Below are positions 1 through 8,390 of a stretch of DNA of 64,000 nucleotides, in pieces. A program made the position numbers and the translations under genes. The stretch is from positions 483,960-547,959 of the forward strand of contig NZ_VRKO01000013.1 of NCBI RefSeq assembly GCF_012271765.1. Reading direction: 5' to 3'. Every line of letters begins with the position of its first letter. The stretch's first letter is position 1. Below the pieces are notes generated by a model. That model was not told the origin of the DNA, did no database searches, and saw only the letters and a list, made by a program, of their open reading frames with translations. This DNA is from Erwinia rhapontici. GTDB lineage: Bacteria > Pseudomonadota > Gammaproteobacteria > Enterobacterales > Enterobacteriaceae.

Positions 1-495
1 AACGGTTTGAAAGAGCGTGCCCAGGCATGGATTGCGCGCATTCGAAGCGCCACGGCGGGCAGATTGATGATTGTGTATCTGTTTGCACGTGAAATTACCG
101 CAGCGCTGGGGCTGACCAGCCTCGGCGGACATCCCCAAATGGTGCGTCCACTGCTGGCACCGATGGCGGAAGGTGCCGCTGAGAGCCGTTATGGCGAACT
201 GCCTCCGGCGGTGCGCTACCGGCTTCGTGCTATGGCCGCCGCCACCGATAATGTCGGGCTGTTCTTTGGTGAGGATATTTTTGTCGCCTTTGGCGCGATT
301 ATCTTTATGCATAACTTTATGCAGGAGTCCGCGGGGATCCAGACCGAACCGCTGCATATTGCCCTGTGGGGGATCCCTACCGCGCTTTGTGCGTTTTTAA
401 TTCATGCAGTACGGTTGCATCGCCTCGATAAAACGCTGGCGAACGAGTTGAGTAAGCTGAATGCCAGTGCGCTGCAACAGAAGGGGGGACGCTAA
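1..495 (+). CDS. DUF969 family membrane protein (5' end outside window)
   Basis: The reading frame is open from the first base, so the true start lies upstream; about 164 codons are visible. The product is a hydrophobic protein with several membrane stretches, for example the segments around AFGAIIFMHNFMQ and IALWGIPTALCAFLIHAV. It overlaps the next gene by one base (TAATG). The DUF969-DUF979-pcp order is a recurrent arrangement in enterobacteria and Gram-positives. The two membrane proteins are presumed to form a transporter for a peptide or pyroglutamate-type compound, which is inference from context; the substrate is unknown. Family assignment rests on position next to DUF979 and Pcp and on the character of the sequence. 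Confidence 0.8.
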   Translation, partial: NGLKERAQAWIARIRSATAGRLMIVYLFAREITAALGLTSLGGHPQMVRPLLAPMAEGAAESRYGELPPAVRYRLRAMAAATDNVGLFFGEDIFVAFGAIIFMHNFMQESAGIQTEPLHIALWGIPTALCAFLIHAVRLHRLDKTLANELSKLNASALQQKGGR

Positions 496-1484
496 TGTTC
501 CAGCAAAATTATCTGTACTGGCTGGCGGGCAGCATCCTGCTGGTGGTGGCGCTGATGTCGTGGCGTGATAAAACCAATCCCCGCCGACTGACGACCGGGT
601 TGTTTTGGGCGTTGTATGGCCTGGTGTTCTTTGTGGGGGAATGGGCCACGGATCTGGTGGGGGCGCGTGCTCTGCATATCAGTATTGGCGTGGGGGTTGT
701 CGTGATGGCGCTGATTGCCGGTCTGGGGGGCGTTAAGCTCGGCAGTTACTCGCAGCGTACCCCGGAACAGCGTATTGAACGGGCAGAGCGCCTGGGGAAC
801 CGCCTGTTTATGCCTGCACTGATCATCCCGGTGGTCACCGTGATTGGGGTCCTGATGTTCAACAATATTCCTGGTCTGCAACAGACGGTCTTCGGGGCCG
901 GGAATCATGCCACGCTGGTTACGTTGTTCTCGATGTCGGTTGGCTGTCTGCTGGCATGGTTGCTGGCACTGAGGATGACGCGGGAATCCCCGGCACAGTC
1001 CTTACAGGAGGCCCGGCGTCTGCTGGACTCGATTGGCTGGGCATTTATCTTGCCGCAGATCCTGGCGACGTTAGGGCTGCTGTTCACCAGTGCGGGCGTG
1101 GGAACGGCAATTTCCCATCTGACCGAAAGTTACCTCGCCGTGGATAATCGCTTTATTGCGGTGGTGCTGTATGCGGGCGGGATGGCGTTGCTGACCATAG
1201 TGATGGGCAATGCCTTTGCGGCTTTCCCGATTGTGACGGCGGGCATCGGTATTCCCATTCTGGTGCTGCAACATCATGGTAATCCGGCCGTCATGGCGGC
1301 AATTGGGATGTTCTGTGGTTACTGCGGCACGCTGATGACACCGATGGCAGCAAACTTCAATATTGTGCCCGCCAGACTACTGGAGTTGCCTGACCGTAAC
1401 GCAGTGATCAAGGCACAGATTCCAACGGGCGTGCTACTGTTAATAGCCAATATCTTCCTGTTGTATTTCCTGATGTTTTTGTGA
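495..1484 (+). CDS. DUF979 family membrane protein
   Basis: A 329-residue, very hydrophobic protein with about nine or ten predicted membrane segments, beginning [20 protein letters not shown]. It starts on the last base of the DUF969 stop codon, so translation is probably coupled. The C-terminal half carries a glycine-rich stretch ([18 protein letters not shown]) of the kind found in permease-like proteins. With DUF969 it likely forms a two-component inner-membrane transporter, and the pcp gene follows 7 bases later, suggesting import of pyroglutamyl peptides or a related compound. That role is inferred from neighbours only; no biochemical function is established to my knowledge. Confidence 0.85.
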   Translation: MFQQNYLYWLAGSILLVVALMSWRDKTNPRRLTTGLFWALYGLVFFVGEWATDLVGARALHISIGVGVVVMALIAGLGGVKLGSYSQRTPEQRIERAERLGNRLFMPALIIPVVTVIGVLMFNNIPGLQQTVFGAGNHATLVTLFSMSVGCLLAWLLALRMTRESPAQSLQEARRLLDSIGWAFILPQILATLGLLFTSAGVGTAISHLTESYLAVDNRFIAVVLYAGGMALLTIVMGNAFAAFPIVTAGIGIPILVLQHHGNPAVMAAIGMFCGYCGTLMTPMAANFNIVPARLLELPDRNAVIKAQIPTGVLLLIANIFLLYFLMFL

Positions 1485-1491
1485 GGAAAAA

Positions 1492-2133
1492 ATGAAAACG
1501 GTACTGATTACAGGTTTTGAGCCTTTTGAAGGCGCGCGTATCAACCCCTCCTGGGAAGCGGCCAGCCAGTTAAATGAACGGATGATCGGTGGTGTGAAAG
1601 TGGTTGCCAGACAGCTGCCCTGTGTTTTTGGCCATTCGCTGGAAGTACTGGAGCAGGCGATTGACGAGCTGGATCCTGTTCTGGTGATTGCTGTGGCGCT
1701 GGCAGGGGGGCGTACGGATATCAGCGTTGAACGGGTAGCAATAAATATTGATGATGCGCGCATAGCGGATAATGCGGGTAACCAACCGATTGATAAACCC
1801 ATTATCGTCGCGGGTCCGGCGGCTTATTTTTCAACCTTGCCGATTAAAGCAATTGTCTCCGGCATTCGTGAGGCCGGTATCCCTGCATCGGTTTCCCAAA
1901 CCGCGGGGACTTTTGTCTGTAATCATGTCATGTATGGTCTGTTGCATCGCCTGCGGCGGCGTAAAGCACGGGCTGGGCTGATTCATGTGCCCTGTTCGCC
2001 CGAGCAGGCGATTGAGCGCCCGGGAACACCCAGCATGTCGCAGGCCTCGGTGGTGCTGGCGCTGGAAATGGCGATCAGTATTGCCTTGACGGTTGAAGAC
2101 GATATCCGCCTCGAAGGCGGCGCAACCCATTAA
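1492..2133 (+). CDS. pcp: pyrrolidone-carboxylate peptidase (pyroglutamyl peptidase I)
   Basis: A cytoplasmic cysteine peptidase (family C15) that removes N-terminal pyroglutamate from peptides. The 213-residue length is normal. The catalytic triad can be placed by motif: Glu80 (SVERVAIN), Cys143 ([11 protein letters not shown]) and His165 ([10 protein letters not shown]). The N-terminal [14 protein letters not shown] is characteristic of the family. An AGGAAAAA ribosome site lies just upstream of the ATG. It is the third gene of the DUF969-DUF979-pcp operon, implying that the transporter and peptidase handle the same substrate class. Confidence 0.95.
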   Translation: MKTVLITGFEPFEGARINPSWEAASQLNERMIGGVKVVARQLPCVFGHSLEVLEQAIDELDPVLVIAVALAGGRTDISVERVAINIDDARIADNAGNQPIDKPIIVAGPAAYFSTLPIKAIVSGIREAGIPASVSQTAGTFVCNHVMYGLLHRLRRRKARAGLIHVPCSPEQAIERPGTPSMSQASVVLALEMAISIALTVEDDIRLEGGATH

Positions 2134-2149
2134 TTCAGAGTGAGGATCT

Positions 2150-2941
2150 ATGCCTGAGGGCCCGGAAATCCGCCGAGCGGCGGATCAACTGGAAAAGGCA
2201 ATACAAGGTAAGGTGTTAACCGATGTCTGGTTCGCATATCCGGCATTGCAAACGTATCAGCAGGCGCTGATCGGCGAACGTGTTGTCTCAATAGAAACCC
2301 GTGGGAAAGCCTTGTTGACCCATTTTTCAAATGGCCTGACGTTGTACAGCCATAATCAGTTGTACGGCGTCTGGCGGGTGGTGAAAACCGGCAGTCTACC
2401 GGAAGGAAAACGCATTCTGCGTGTTCGTCTGGCCGCGGCAGACAAGACGCTGCTGCTGTTCAGCGCATCGGAGATTGCGCTGCTGGATGCTGACGGGGTG
2501 GCCAGTCATCCCTTCCTGTTAAAGATCGGACCGGATGTCCTTGATATGTCGCTGACTGAAGAGACGGTGCGTGAGCGGCTGTTATCGCCGCGTTTTCGCC
2601 GCCGTCAGTTTAGCGGCCTGCTGCTGGATCAGGCTTTCCTGGCCGGGCTGGGTAATTATCTGCGCGTGGAGATACTCTGGCAGGCGCAGTTGGCCGCACA
2701 CCATAAAGCAGAATCGTTAAACAAAGCCCAGCTTGATGCGCTGGTCGCCGCATTACTGGCAGTACCGCGTCTCTCTTATCAGACTCGCGGACAGGTGGAT
2801 GAGAACCATCATCATGGTGCATTGTTTCGTTTTAAGGTATTTCACCGGGCAGGGCAGGCGTGTGAGCGCTGTGGCGGGATGATTGAGCGTACGATGCTGT
2901 CATCGCGGCCGTTTTACTGGTGTGCGGGATGCCAGAAATAA
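2150..2941 (+). CDS. nei: endonuclease VIII (formamidopyrimidine-type DNA glycosylase/AP lyase)
   Basis: Base-excision repair enzyme that removes oxidised pyrimidines and cleaves the abasic site. It begins [17 protein letters not shown]; after removal of Met the N-terminal proline is the catalytic nucleophile and Glu2 the partner acid. A central helix-two-turn-helix region ([15 protein letters not shown]) and a C-terminal zinc finger with two CxxC pairs (CERC and CAGC) bind DNA. At 263 residues it matches E. coli Nei, which is also adjacent to gltA. A GAGGA ribosome site precedes the ATG. Confidence 0.96.
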   Translation: MPEGPEIRRAADQLEKAIQGKVLTDVWFAYPALQTYQQALIGERVVSIETRGKALLTHFSNGLTLYSHNQLYGVWRVVKTGSLPEGKRILRVRLAAADKTLLLFSASEIALLDADGVASHPFLLKIGPDVLDMSLTEETVRERLLSPRFRRRQFSGLLLDQAFLAGLGNYLRVEILWQAQLAAHHKAESLNKAQLDALVAALLAVPRLSYQTRGQVDENHHHGALFRFKVFHRAGQACERCGGMIERTMLSSRPFYWCAGCQK

Positions 2942-2945
2942 ATCA

Positions 2946-3002
2946 GGGCGAGGCATGCCTCGCCCCAACGGGTCATATCTGCAGGAGTCGGGCATGCCCG
3001 AC
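2946..3002. repeat. two consecutive perfect GCATGC-centred palindromes between nei and gltA
   Basis: Positions 2946-2965 form a perfect 20-base palindrome and 2987-3002 a second perfect 16-base palindrome, both centred on GGCATGCC. They sit between the convergent ends of nei and gltA and could act as transcription terminators, although no T-run follows either stem, or belong to a dispersed intergenic palindrome family. Confidence 0.7.
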
Positions 3003-3010
3003 CCGGAAGA

Positions 3011-4294
3011 TTATTTCTTGATGTTTGACGAGAAATCACGCTGATCGTAGCCAGTGTACAACTGGCGTGGACGGGCGATTTTTACACCATCGTCATGCAT
3101 TTCTTTCCAGTGTGCAATCCAGCCCACGGTACGTGCCATCGCAAAGATAACCGTAAACATGGAAGACGGAATGCCCATTGCTTTCAGAATGATGCCTGAA
3201 TAGAAGTCGACGTTTGGATAGAGTTTACGCTCAATGAAGTACGGGTCGTTCAGCGCAATGTGTTCCAGCTCCATCGCCACTTCCAGCAGGTCATCTTTCA
3301 TGCCCAGCTCTTTCAACACTTCATGGCAGGTTTCACGCATCACGGTGGCACGCGGATCGTAGTTCTTGTAAACGCGGTGGCCGAAGCCCATCAGACGGAA
3401 CGAATCGTTTTTGTCTTTCGCGCGGCGCAGGAACTCAGGAATGTGCTCAACGGTGCTGATCTCTTCCAGCATGCGCAGACAGGCTTCGTTGGCACCACCG
3501 TGCGCCGGTCCCCAAAGGGAGGCGATACCTGCAGCGATACAGGCAAACGGGTTGGCGCCAGACGAACCGGCGGTACGCACGGTAGAGGTTGATGCGTTCT
3601 GCTCATGATCGGCGTGCAGGATCAGAATGCGGTCCATGGCGCGTTCCAGCACCGGGTTCACCACATATTCTTCACACGGCGTAGAAAACATCATGTGCAG
3701 GAAGTTGCCGGCATAGGACAAGTCGTTGCGCGGATAGGCAAACGGCTGACCGATGGAATATTTGTAACACATTGCCGCCATAGTTGGCATTTTAGACAGC
3801 AGACGGAACGCAGCGATTTCACGATGGCGCTCAATGTTGACGTCCATAGCATCATGATAAAATGCCGCCAGCGCACCGGTAACACCACACATGACTGCCA
3901 TCGGATGTGAGTCACGGCGGAAGCCACGGAACAGATGGTGAATCTGCTCATGCAGCATTGTATGGCGCGTCACAGTGAGTTTGAATTCTTCAAACTCTTT
4001 CTCGGTTGGTGGTTCACCATTCAGCAGGATGTAACACACTTCCAGGTAGTTTGAGTGCAGCGCTAACTGGTCAATCGGGAAACCACGGTGCAGCAGAATG
4101 CCTTCATCACCGTCGATATAGGTAATTTTAGATTCGCAGGATGCAGTAGAAGTAAAGCCGGGGTCAAAGGTGAAATACCCTTTGGAACCCAGATTCCGGA
4201 CATCGATTTCTTCCTGACCCAACGTACCTTTCAGTACATCGAGCACGATAGGATCTTCGCCATCCAGGGTTAGTGTTGCTTTTTTATCAGCCAT
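3011..4294 (-). CDS. gltA: citrate synthase (type II, hexameric)
   Basis: Condenses acetyl-CoA and oxaloacetate to citrate, the entry step of the TCA cycle. The 427-residue length equals that of E. coli GltA, an NADH-inhibited type II enzyme. Diagnostic motifs include [12 protein letters not shown], the [14 protein letters not shown] segment with a catalytic histidine, and the C-terminal [14 protein letters not shown]. The N-terminal allosteric domain (about residues 1-60) is present. An AAGGAGACTGTAA ribosome site precedes the ATG. It is transcribed divergently from the sdh-suc cluster, as in E. coli, with a 633-base shared regulatory region. Confidence 0.98.
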   Translation of the reverse strand: MADKKATLTLDGEDPIVLDVLKGTLGQEEIDVRNLGSKGYFTFDPGFTSTASCESKITYIDGDEGILLHRGFPIDQLALHSNYLEVCYILLNGEPPTEKEFEEFKLTVTRHTMLHEQIHHLFRGFRRDSHPMAVMCGVTGALAAFYHDAMDVNIERHREIAAFRLLSKMPTMAAMCYKYSIGQPFAYPRNDLSYAGNFLHMMFSTPCEEYVVNPVLERAMDRILILHADHEQNASTSTVRTAGSSGANPFACIAAGIASLWGPAHGGANEACLRMLEEISTVEHIPEFLRRAKDKNDSFRLMGFGHRVYKNYDPRATVMRETCHEVLKELGMKDDLLEVAMELEHIALNDPYFIERKLYPNVDFYSGIILKAMGIPSSMFTVIFAMARTVGWIAHWKEMHDDGVKIARPRQLYTGYDQRDFSSNIKK

Positions 4295-4615
4295 TTACAG
4301 TCTCCTTAGCGCCGTATTTTAGGGATCTTTATCACCAGGAAAGTCATATTCCCCAGCCTTGTGTCTGGCGCAGAAGGTCATCATCTCTGTGGCATCTTTT
4401 TGCGTGCAGGGTACAGAGTGACGGGCGCGTGCTGGCCGGGATGACATATTACTGATGCGTAGCATGGTTGTATAAAGACCCGGTTTGGTAATGACTTACG
4501 TTGTCGTCAAAACCTGATGCTTTATGGGTAATCCCAACCAATGTTACATAACTTGTGCTTAGGGGAAAGTGTATCCCCATAACTTTTGTGCATCATAGAA
4601 CTTTTATTCGTCCGT

Positions 4616-4644
4616 TTGTAACAAGAATGTTGAACTTTTGTCAA
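4616..4644 (-). promoter_or_regulatory. candidate gltA promoter
   Basis: On the minus strand a perfect -35 TTGACA (4639-4644) is followed after 17 bases by TTACAA (4616-4621). The -10 is weak, so the promoter may need an activator. It would give a leader of about 310 bases for gltA. Confidence 0.45.
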
Positions 4645-4678
4645 ATCAGATAATTAAAATTGTATCAATTATGAAAAC

Positions 4679-4694
4679 CGTGAGAGTGATCACT
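4679..4694. promoter_or_regulatory. CRP-like binding site upstream of sdhC
   Basis: The sequence CGTGA-N6-TCACT matches 8 of 10 key bases of the CRP consensus TGTGA-N6-TCACA. It is centred about 80 bases upstream of the predicted sdh transcription start, a typical class I activation distance and consistent with cAMP-CRP control of sdh in enterobacteria. Confidence 0.6.
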
Positions 4695-4731
4695 GTTCCG
4701 CTGAAATGTTCCCAAAGAGTTTGTAGGGGAA

Positions 4732-4760
4732 TTGTAATGAGAATGTGATCCACCTATACT
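4732..4760 (+). promoter_or_regulatory. sdhCDAB-sucABCD sigma-70 promoter
   Basis: TTGTAA (4732-4737), a 17-base spacer and TATACT (4755-4760), closely resembling my recollection of the E. coli sdh promoter including the GCCGCCAGGTCTCC bases that follow. Transcription would begin near 4767, leaving a leader of about 160 bases before sdhC. Confidence 0.8.
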
Positions 4761-4927
4761 GCCGCCAGGTCTCCGGATTTCCCCTGCAGTAGGAGCCACC
4801 CAGCGTTTCATACGCGTCGTTTTTGACACTGGACGTTGTAGTTTTGGTGCCTGGCGCGAATGGTCAACTTAGATAACGCTGTCTGACCCCCCTTCAGGAC
4901 CGGAGGAAGCAAAATAAGAAAAGCTGT

Positions 4928-5317
4928 GTGGGCAAAACCGTGAAAAAACAAAGACCTGTCAACTTGGATCTCACTACGATCCGGTTTCCCTTAACCGCAA
5001 TTGCGTCCATTCTCCACCGCGTGTCCGGCGTGATCACCTTTGTGTCGATCGGGATTCTGCTCTGGTTACTGGGTCTGTCTCTCTCTTCTCCCGAAGGCTT
5101 CCTTCAGGCTTCTGCCGTCATGGATAGCTTTATTGCCAAATTCATCATGTGGGGCATCTTAACCGCACTGGCGTACCATATCGCTGGCGGCATTCGCCAT
5201 ATGATGATGGACTTTGGTTTCCTCGGTGAAACCTTAGAAACGGGTAAGTTTTCCGCGCAAATTGCATTCGGTATCACTGTCGTGCTCTCAATCCTGGCTG
5301 GAGTCCTCGTATGGTAA
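4928..5317 (+). CDS. sdhC: succinate dehydrogenase cytochrome b556 subunit
   Basis: One of two membrane anchors of succinate:ubiquinone oxidoreductase (complex II). 129 residues with three membrane helices; the signature HRVSGVITF near residue 31 and the haem-ligand region [14 protein letters not shown] are present. The chosen start is GTG, giving [15 protein letters not shown], a form seen in several enterobacteria. The obvious GGAGG lies about 20 bases upstream, too far to be ideal, so an alternative GTG at 4940 (VKKQRP) cannot be excluded. The stop overlaps the sdhD start by 7 bases. Confidence 0.96.
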   Translation: MGKTVKKQRPVNLDLTTIRFPLTAIASILHRVSGVITFVSIGILLWLLGLSLSSPEGFLQASAVMDSFIAKFIMWGILTALAYHIAGGIRHMMMDFGFLGETLETGKFSAQIAFGITVVLSILAGVLVW

Positions 5318-5658
5318 GCAATGCTTCTGCACTGGGTCGCAACGGCATTCATGACTGGTTGCTGCTGCGTGCTGCCGCCATGGTTATGACCCTCTATGTG
5401 CTGTATATCCTCGGCTTTATCGTGATGTCAGGGACCCTGACCTATGACATCTGGCGTGGTTTTTTTGCCTCAAACTTCACGAAAGTCTTCACCCTTCTGA
5501 CGCTGTTCTCCATTCTGGTGCATGGCTGGATTGGGATGTGGCAGGTACTGACTGACTACATTAAACCACTGGCGCTGCGCATGATGCTGCAACTGGTGAT
5601 TGTGGTAGCCCTGTTGGTGTATGCAATTTATGGAACCGTTGTTGTGTGGGGTGCGTGA
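5311..5658 (+). CDS. sdhD: succinate dehydrogenase membrane anchor subunit
   Basis: Second membrane anchor of complex II; together with SdhC it binds haem b and ubiquinone. 115 residues with three hydrophobic helices. The segment [21 protein letters not shown] contains the conserved histidine and the aspartate-tyrosine pair near the quinone site. It begins [21 protein letters not shown], very like the E. coli protein. It overlaps sdhC by 7 bases and its TGA shares a base with the sdhA ATG, so the three genes are translationally linked. Confidence 0.97.
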   Translation: MVSNASALGRNGIHDWLLLRAAAMVMTLYVLYILGFIVMSGTLTYDIWRGFFASNFTKVFTLLTLFSILVHGWIGMWQVLTDYIKPLALRMMLQLVIVVALLVYAIYGTVVVWGA

Positions 5659-7424
5659 TGAGTTTGCCAGTCAGAGAATTTGATGCCGTGGTTATCGGCG
5701 CAGGCGGTGCAGGTATGCGCGCCGCCTTACAGATTTCCCAATCGGGCCAGACTTGTGCCCTGTTGTCCAAAGTTTTCCCAACCCGTTCTCATACCGTTTC
5801 TGCGCAAGGCGGTATTACCGTTGCGCTGGGTAATACCCATGAAGACAACTGGGAATGGCACATGTATGACACGGTCAAAGGTTCCGACTATATCGGTGAC
5901 CAGGACGCGATTGAATATATGTGTAAAACCGGTCCGGAAGCGATTCTTGAGCTGGAACATATGGGCCTGCCATTCTCCCGTCTGGATGATGGTCGTATTT
6001 ATCAGCGTCCGTTTGGTGGCCAGTCGAAAAACTTCGGCGGTGAGCAGGCGGCACGAACGGCTGCAGCCGCTGACCGTACCGGCCACGCATTGTTGCATAC
6101 GCTGTATCAGCAGAACCTAAAAAACCACACCACTATCTTTTCCGAATGGTATGCGTTGGATCTGGTGAAAAACGCCGATGGCGCGATTGTCGGCTGTACT
6201 GCGCTGAACATTGAAGATGGTGAAGTGGTGTACTTCAAAGCGCGTGCCACCGTGCTGGCGACCGGCGGTGCCGGACGTATTTACCAGTCTACAACCAATG
6301 CGCATATCAACACCGGTGACGGCGTCGGTATGGCATTGCGTGCCGGTGTACCAGTGCAGGATATGGAAATGTGGCAGTTCCACCCGACCGGTATTGCGGG
6401 TGCGGGCGTGCTGGTGACCGAAGGTTGCCGTGGTGAAGGCGGATATCTGCTGAATAAACACGGCGAACGCTTTATGGAGCGTTACGCGCCAAATGCGAAA
6501 GACCTGGCGGGTCGTGACGTGGTAGCACGTTCTATCATGATCGAAATCCGTGAAGGTCGTGGCTGTGACGGTCCGTGGGGTCCACACGCTAAGCTGAAGC
6601 TGGACCACCTGGGTAAAGAGGTGCTGGAAGCGCGTTTGCCGGGCATCCTTGAGCTGTCGCGGACCTTTGCGCACGTTGATCCGGTGAAAGAACCGATCCC
6701 GGTCATCCCAACCTGCCACTATATGATGGGGGGGATTCCAACGCGTGTGAGCGGTCAGGCACTGACGGTGAACGAGAAAGGTGAAGATGTTCTGGTTCCG
6801 GGCCTGTTTGCGGTGGGTGAAATTGCCTGCGTATCCGTCCACGGGGCTAACCGTCTTGGCGGCAACTCGCTGCTCGATCTGGTGGTGTTTGGCCGTGCTG
6901 CTGGTGTGCATCTGCAGGAATCCATTGCCGAGCAAGGTGAGCTGCGCGAAGCCACGGAAGAAGAGATTGACGCTTCTCTGGCCCGACTGAACCGCTGGAA
7001 TAACAACGTCACGGGTGAAGATCCGGCAGATCTGCGTAAAGCGTTGCAGGCCTGTATGCAGAATAACTTCTCGGTCTTCCGTGAAGGTGATGCGATGGCG
7101 CGGGGTCTGGAAGAGTTGAAAGTGTTGCGCGAGCGTCTGAAGAATGCCCGTCTGGATGACCGTTCCAGCGATTTCAACACCCAGCGTGTTGAGTGCCTGG
7201 AGCTGGATAACCTGATGGAGACGGCCTACGCCACAGCGGTGTCAGCCAACTATCGTACGGAAAGCCGTGGGGCACATAGCCGCTTCGACTATCCTGAACG
7301 TGACGATGCAAACTGGTTATGTCACAGCGTGTATCTGCCGCTGACTGAAAGCATGACGCGCCGTGAAGTGAACATGCAGCCGAAACTGCGTGCGGCCTTC
7401 CCGCCGAAAGCACGTACATACTAG
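5658..7424 (+). CDS. sdhA: succinate dehydrogenase flavoprotein subunit
   Basis: Catalytic subunit that oxidises succinate to fumarate. 588 residues when started at the ATG at 5658; an upstream in-frame GTG would add four residues lacking in homologues. The FAD dinucleotide motif ([14 protein letters not shown]) is at residues 11-24, the covalent flavin attachment histidine is His45 in [12 protein letters not shown], and the active-site region [15 protein letters not shown] and the C-terminal [10 protein letters not shown]-type segment are present. It lies between sdhD and sdhB in the standard operon. Confidence 0.98.
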   Translation: MSLPVREFDAVVIGAGGAGMRAALQISQSGQTCALLSKVFPTRSHTVSAQGGITVALGNTHEDNWEWHMYDTVKGSDYIGDQDAIEYMCKTGPEAILELEHMGLPFSRLDDGRIYQRPFGGQSKNFGGEQAARTAAAADRTGHALLHTLYQQNLKNHTTIFSEWYALDLVKNADGAIVGCTALNIEDGEVVYFKARATVLATGGAGRIYQSTTNAHINTGDGVGMALRAGVPVQDMEMWQFHPTGIAGAGVLVTEGCRGEGGYLLNKHGERFMERYAPNAKDLAGRDVVARSIMIEIREGRGCDGPWGPHAKLKLDHLGKEVLEARLPGILELSRTFAHVDPVKEPIPVIPTCHYMMGGIPTRVSGQALTVNEKGEDVLVPGLFAVGEIACVSVHGANRLGGNSLLDLVVFGRAAGVHLQESIAEQGELREATEEEIDASLARLNRWNNNVTGEDPADLRKALQACMQNNFSVFREGDAMARGLEELKVLRERLKNARLDDRSSDFNTQRVECLELDNLMETAYATAVSANYRTESRGAHSRFDYPERDDANWLCHSVYLPLTESMTRREVNMQPKLRAAFPPKARTY

Positions 7425-7441
7425 TTTGCGGAGATAACACC

Positions 7442-8158
7442 ATGAGACTCGAATTTTCCATCTATCGTTACAATCCGGATGTCGATGATGCTCCGCGTAT
7501 GCAGGAATACACGCTGGAGTCAGAAGACGGCCGTGACATGATGTTGCTGGACGCGCTGATGCGTCTGAAAGAGAAAGACCCGACGTTAGCGTTTCGCCGC
7601 TCGTGCCGTGAAGGGGTGTGTGGCTCTGACGGTCTCAATATGAACGGTAAAAATGGCCTTGCCTGCATTACCCCCGTTTCTGCGCTGGGTAATGGTAAAC
7701 AGAAAATTGTGATCCGCCCGCTGCCCGGTTTACCGGTGATCCGCGATTTGGTGGTGGACATGGGGCAATTCTATGCTCAGTATGAGAAGATTAAGCCTTA
7801 CCTGTTGAATAATGGGCAAAAACCACCAGCAAGGGAACATCTTCAGGAGCCGGAACAGCGTGAAAAACTGGATGGTCTGTACGAATGTATTCTTTGCGCC
7901 TGTTGCTCGACCTCATGCCCGTCATTCTGGTGGAACCCGGACAAATTTATCGGTCCGGCAGGTTTGCTGGCGGCATACCGTTTCCTGATTGATAGCCGTG
8001 ACACCGAAACCGATGCGCGTCTTGATAATCTGAACGATGCTTTCAGTGTATTCCGCTGTCACAGTATCATGAACTGTGTGAGCGTATGTCCTAAAGGGCT
8101 AAACCCAACGCGTGCCATCGGCCATATTAAGTCGATGCTGTTGCAGCGGGGCGCTTAA
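7442..8158 (+). CDS. sdhB: succinate dehydrogenase iron-sulfur subunit
   Basis: Electron-transfer subunit of complex II linking the flavin to the membrane quinone. 238 residues. Three cluster motifs are visible: the 2Fe-2S motif SCREGVCGSDG with a later cysteine (LAC), the 4Fe-4S motif CILCACCSTSCP, and the 3Fe-4S motif CHSIMNCVSVCPKGL. A GGAGATAACACC ribosome site precedes the ATG. It is the last sdh gene; sucA follows after 232 bases containing a hairpin. Confidence 0.98.
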   Translation: MRLEFSIYRYNPDVDDAPRMQEYTLESEDGRDMMLLDALMRLKEKDPTLAFRRSCREGVCGSDGLNMNGKNGLACITPVSALGNGKQKIVIRPLPGLPVIRDLVVDMGQFYAQYEKIKPYLLNNGQKPPAREHLQEPEQREKLDGLYECILCACCSTSCPSFWWNPDKFIGPAGLLAAYRFLIDSRDTETDARLDNLNDAFSVFRCHSIMNCVSVCPKGLNPTRAIGHIKSMLLQRGA

Positions 8159-8167
8159 CACTGACGT

Positions 8168-8195
8168 ACCGGGAGCCTGCGGGTTCCCGGTGTTT
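8168..8195 (+). terminator. hairpin between sdhB and sucA (possible attenuator)
   Basis: An ACCGGGA stem (8168-8174) pairs with TCCCGGT (8185-8191) and is followed by GTTTTA. As only a short T-run follows, this probably reduces rather than stops read-through from sdh into sucABCD, or marks an mRNA processing point. The remaining 8196-8390 is leader sequence with no gene that I can support. Confidence 0.5.
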
Positions 8196-8390
8196 TACCA
8201 GGTCATCTTTGTAAGGTGTTTTCGGCAGAGTGAAGTTGCCGGAAACCCTTTGCAAAGGTTCCCTTACGGGCCGGTCGCTCGTATCGAAGAACCGTACCAC
8301 GGTAAGCCGTTAACGCGGCGCGGGACTTGCAAAGGTTCCATTAACCAACCACGGCGAAAAAAAAAGCACAAATATGCTTAAGGGATCACA

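Larger units (their letters stand above)
4295..4927. other. gltA-sdhC divergent regulatory region without genes
   Basis: A 633-base non-coding stretch serving both gltA (minus) and sdhC (plus). It contains the sdh sigma-70 promoter at 4732-4760, a CRP-like palindrome at 4679-4694 and a candidate gltA promoter at 4616-4644, all described separately. The gltA leader would be about 300 bases and the sdh leader about 160 bases. I see no convincing small ORF in it. Confidence 0.85.
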
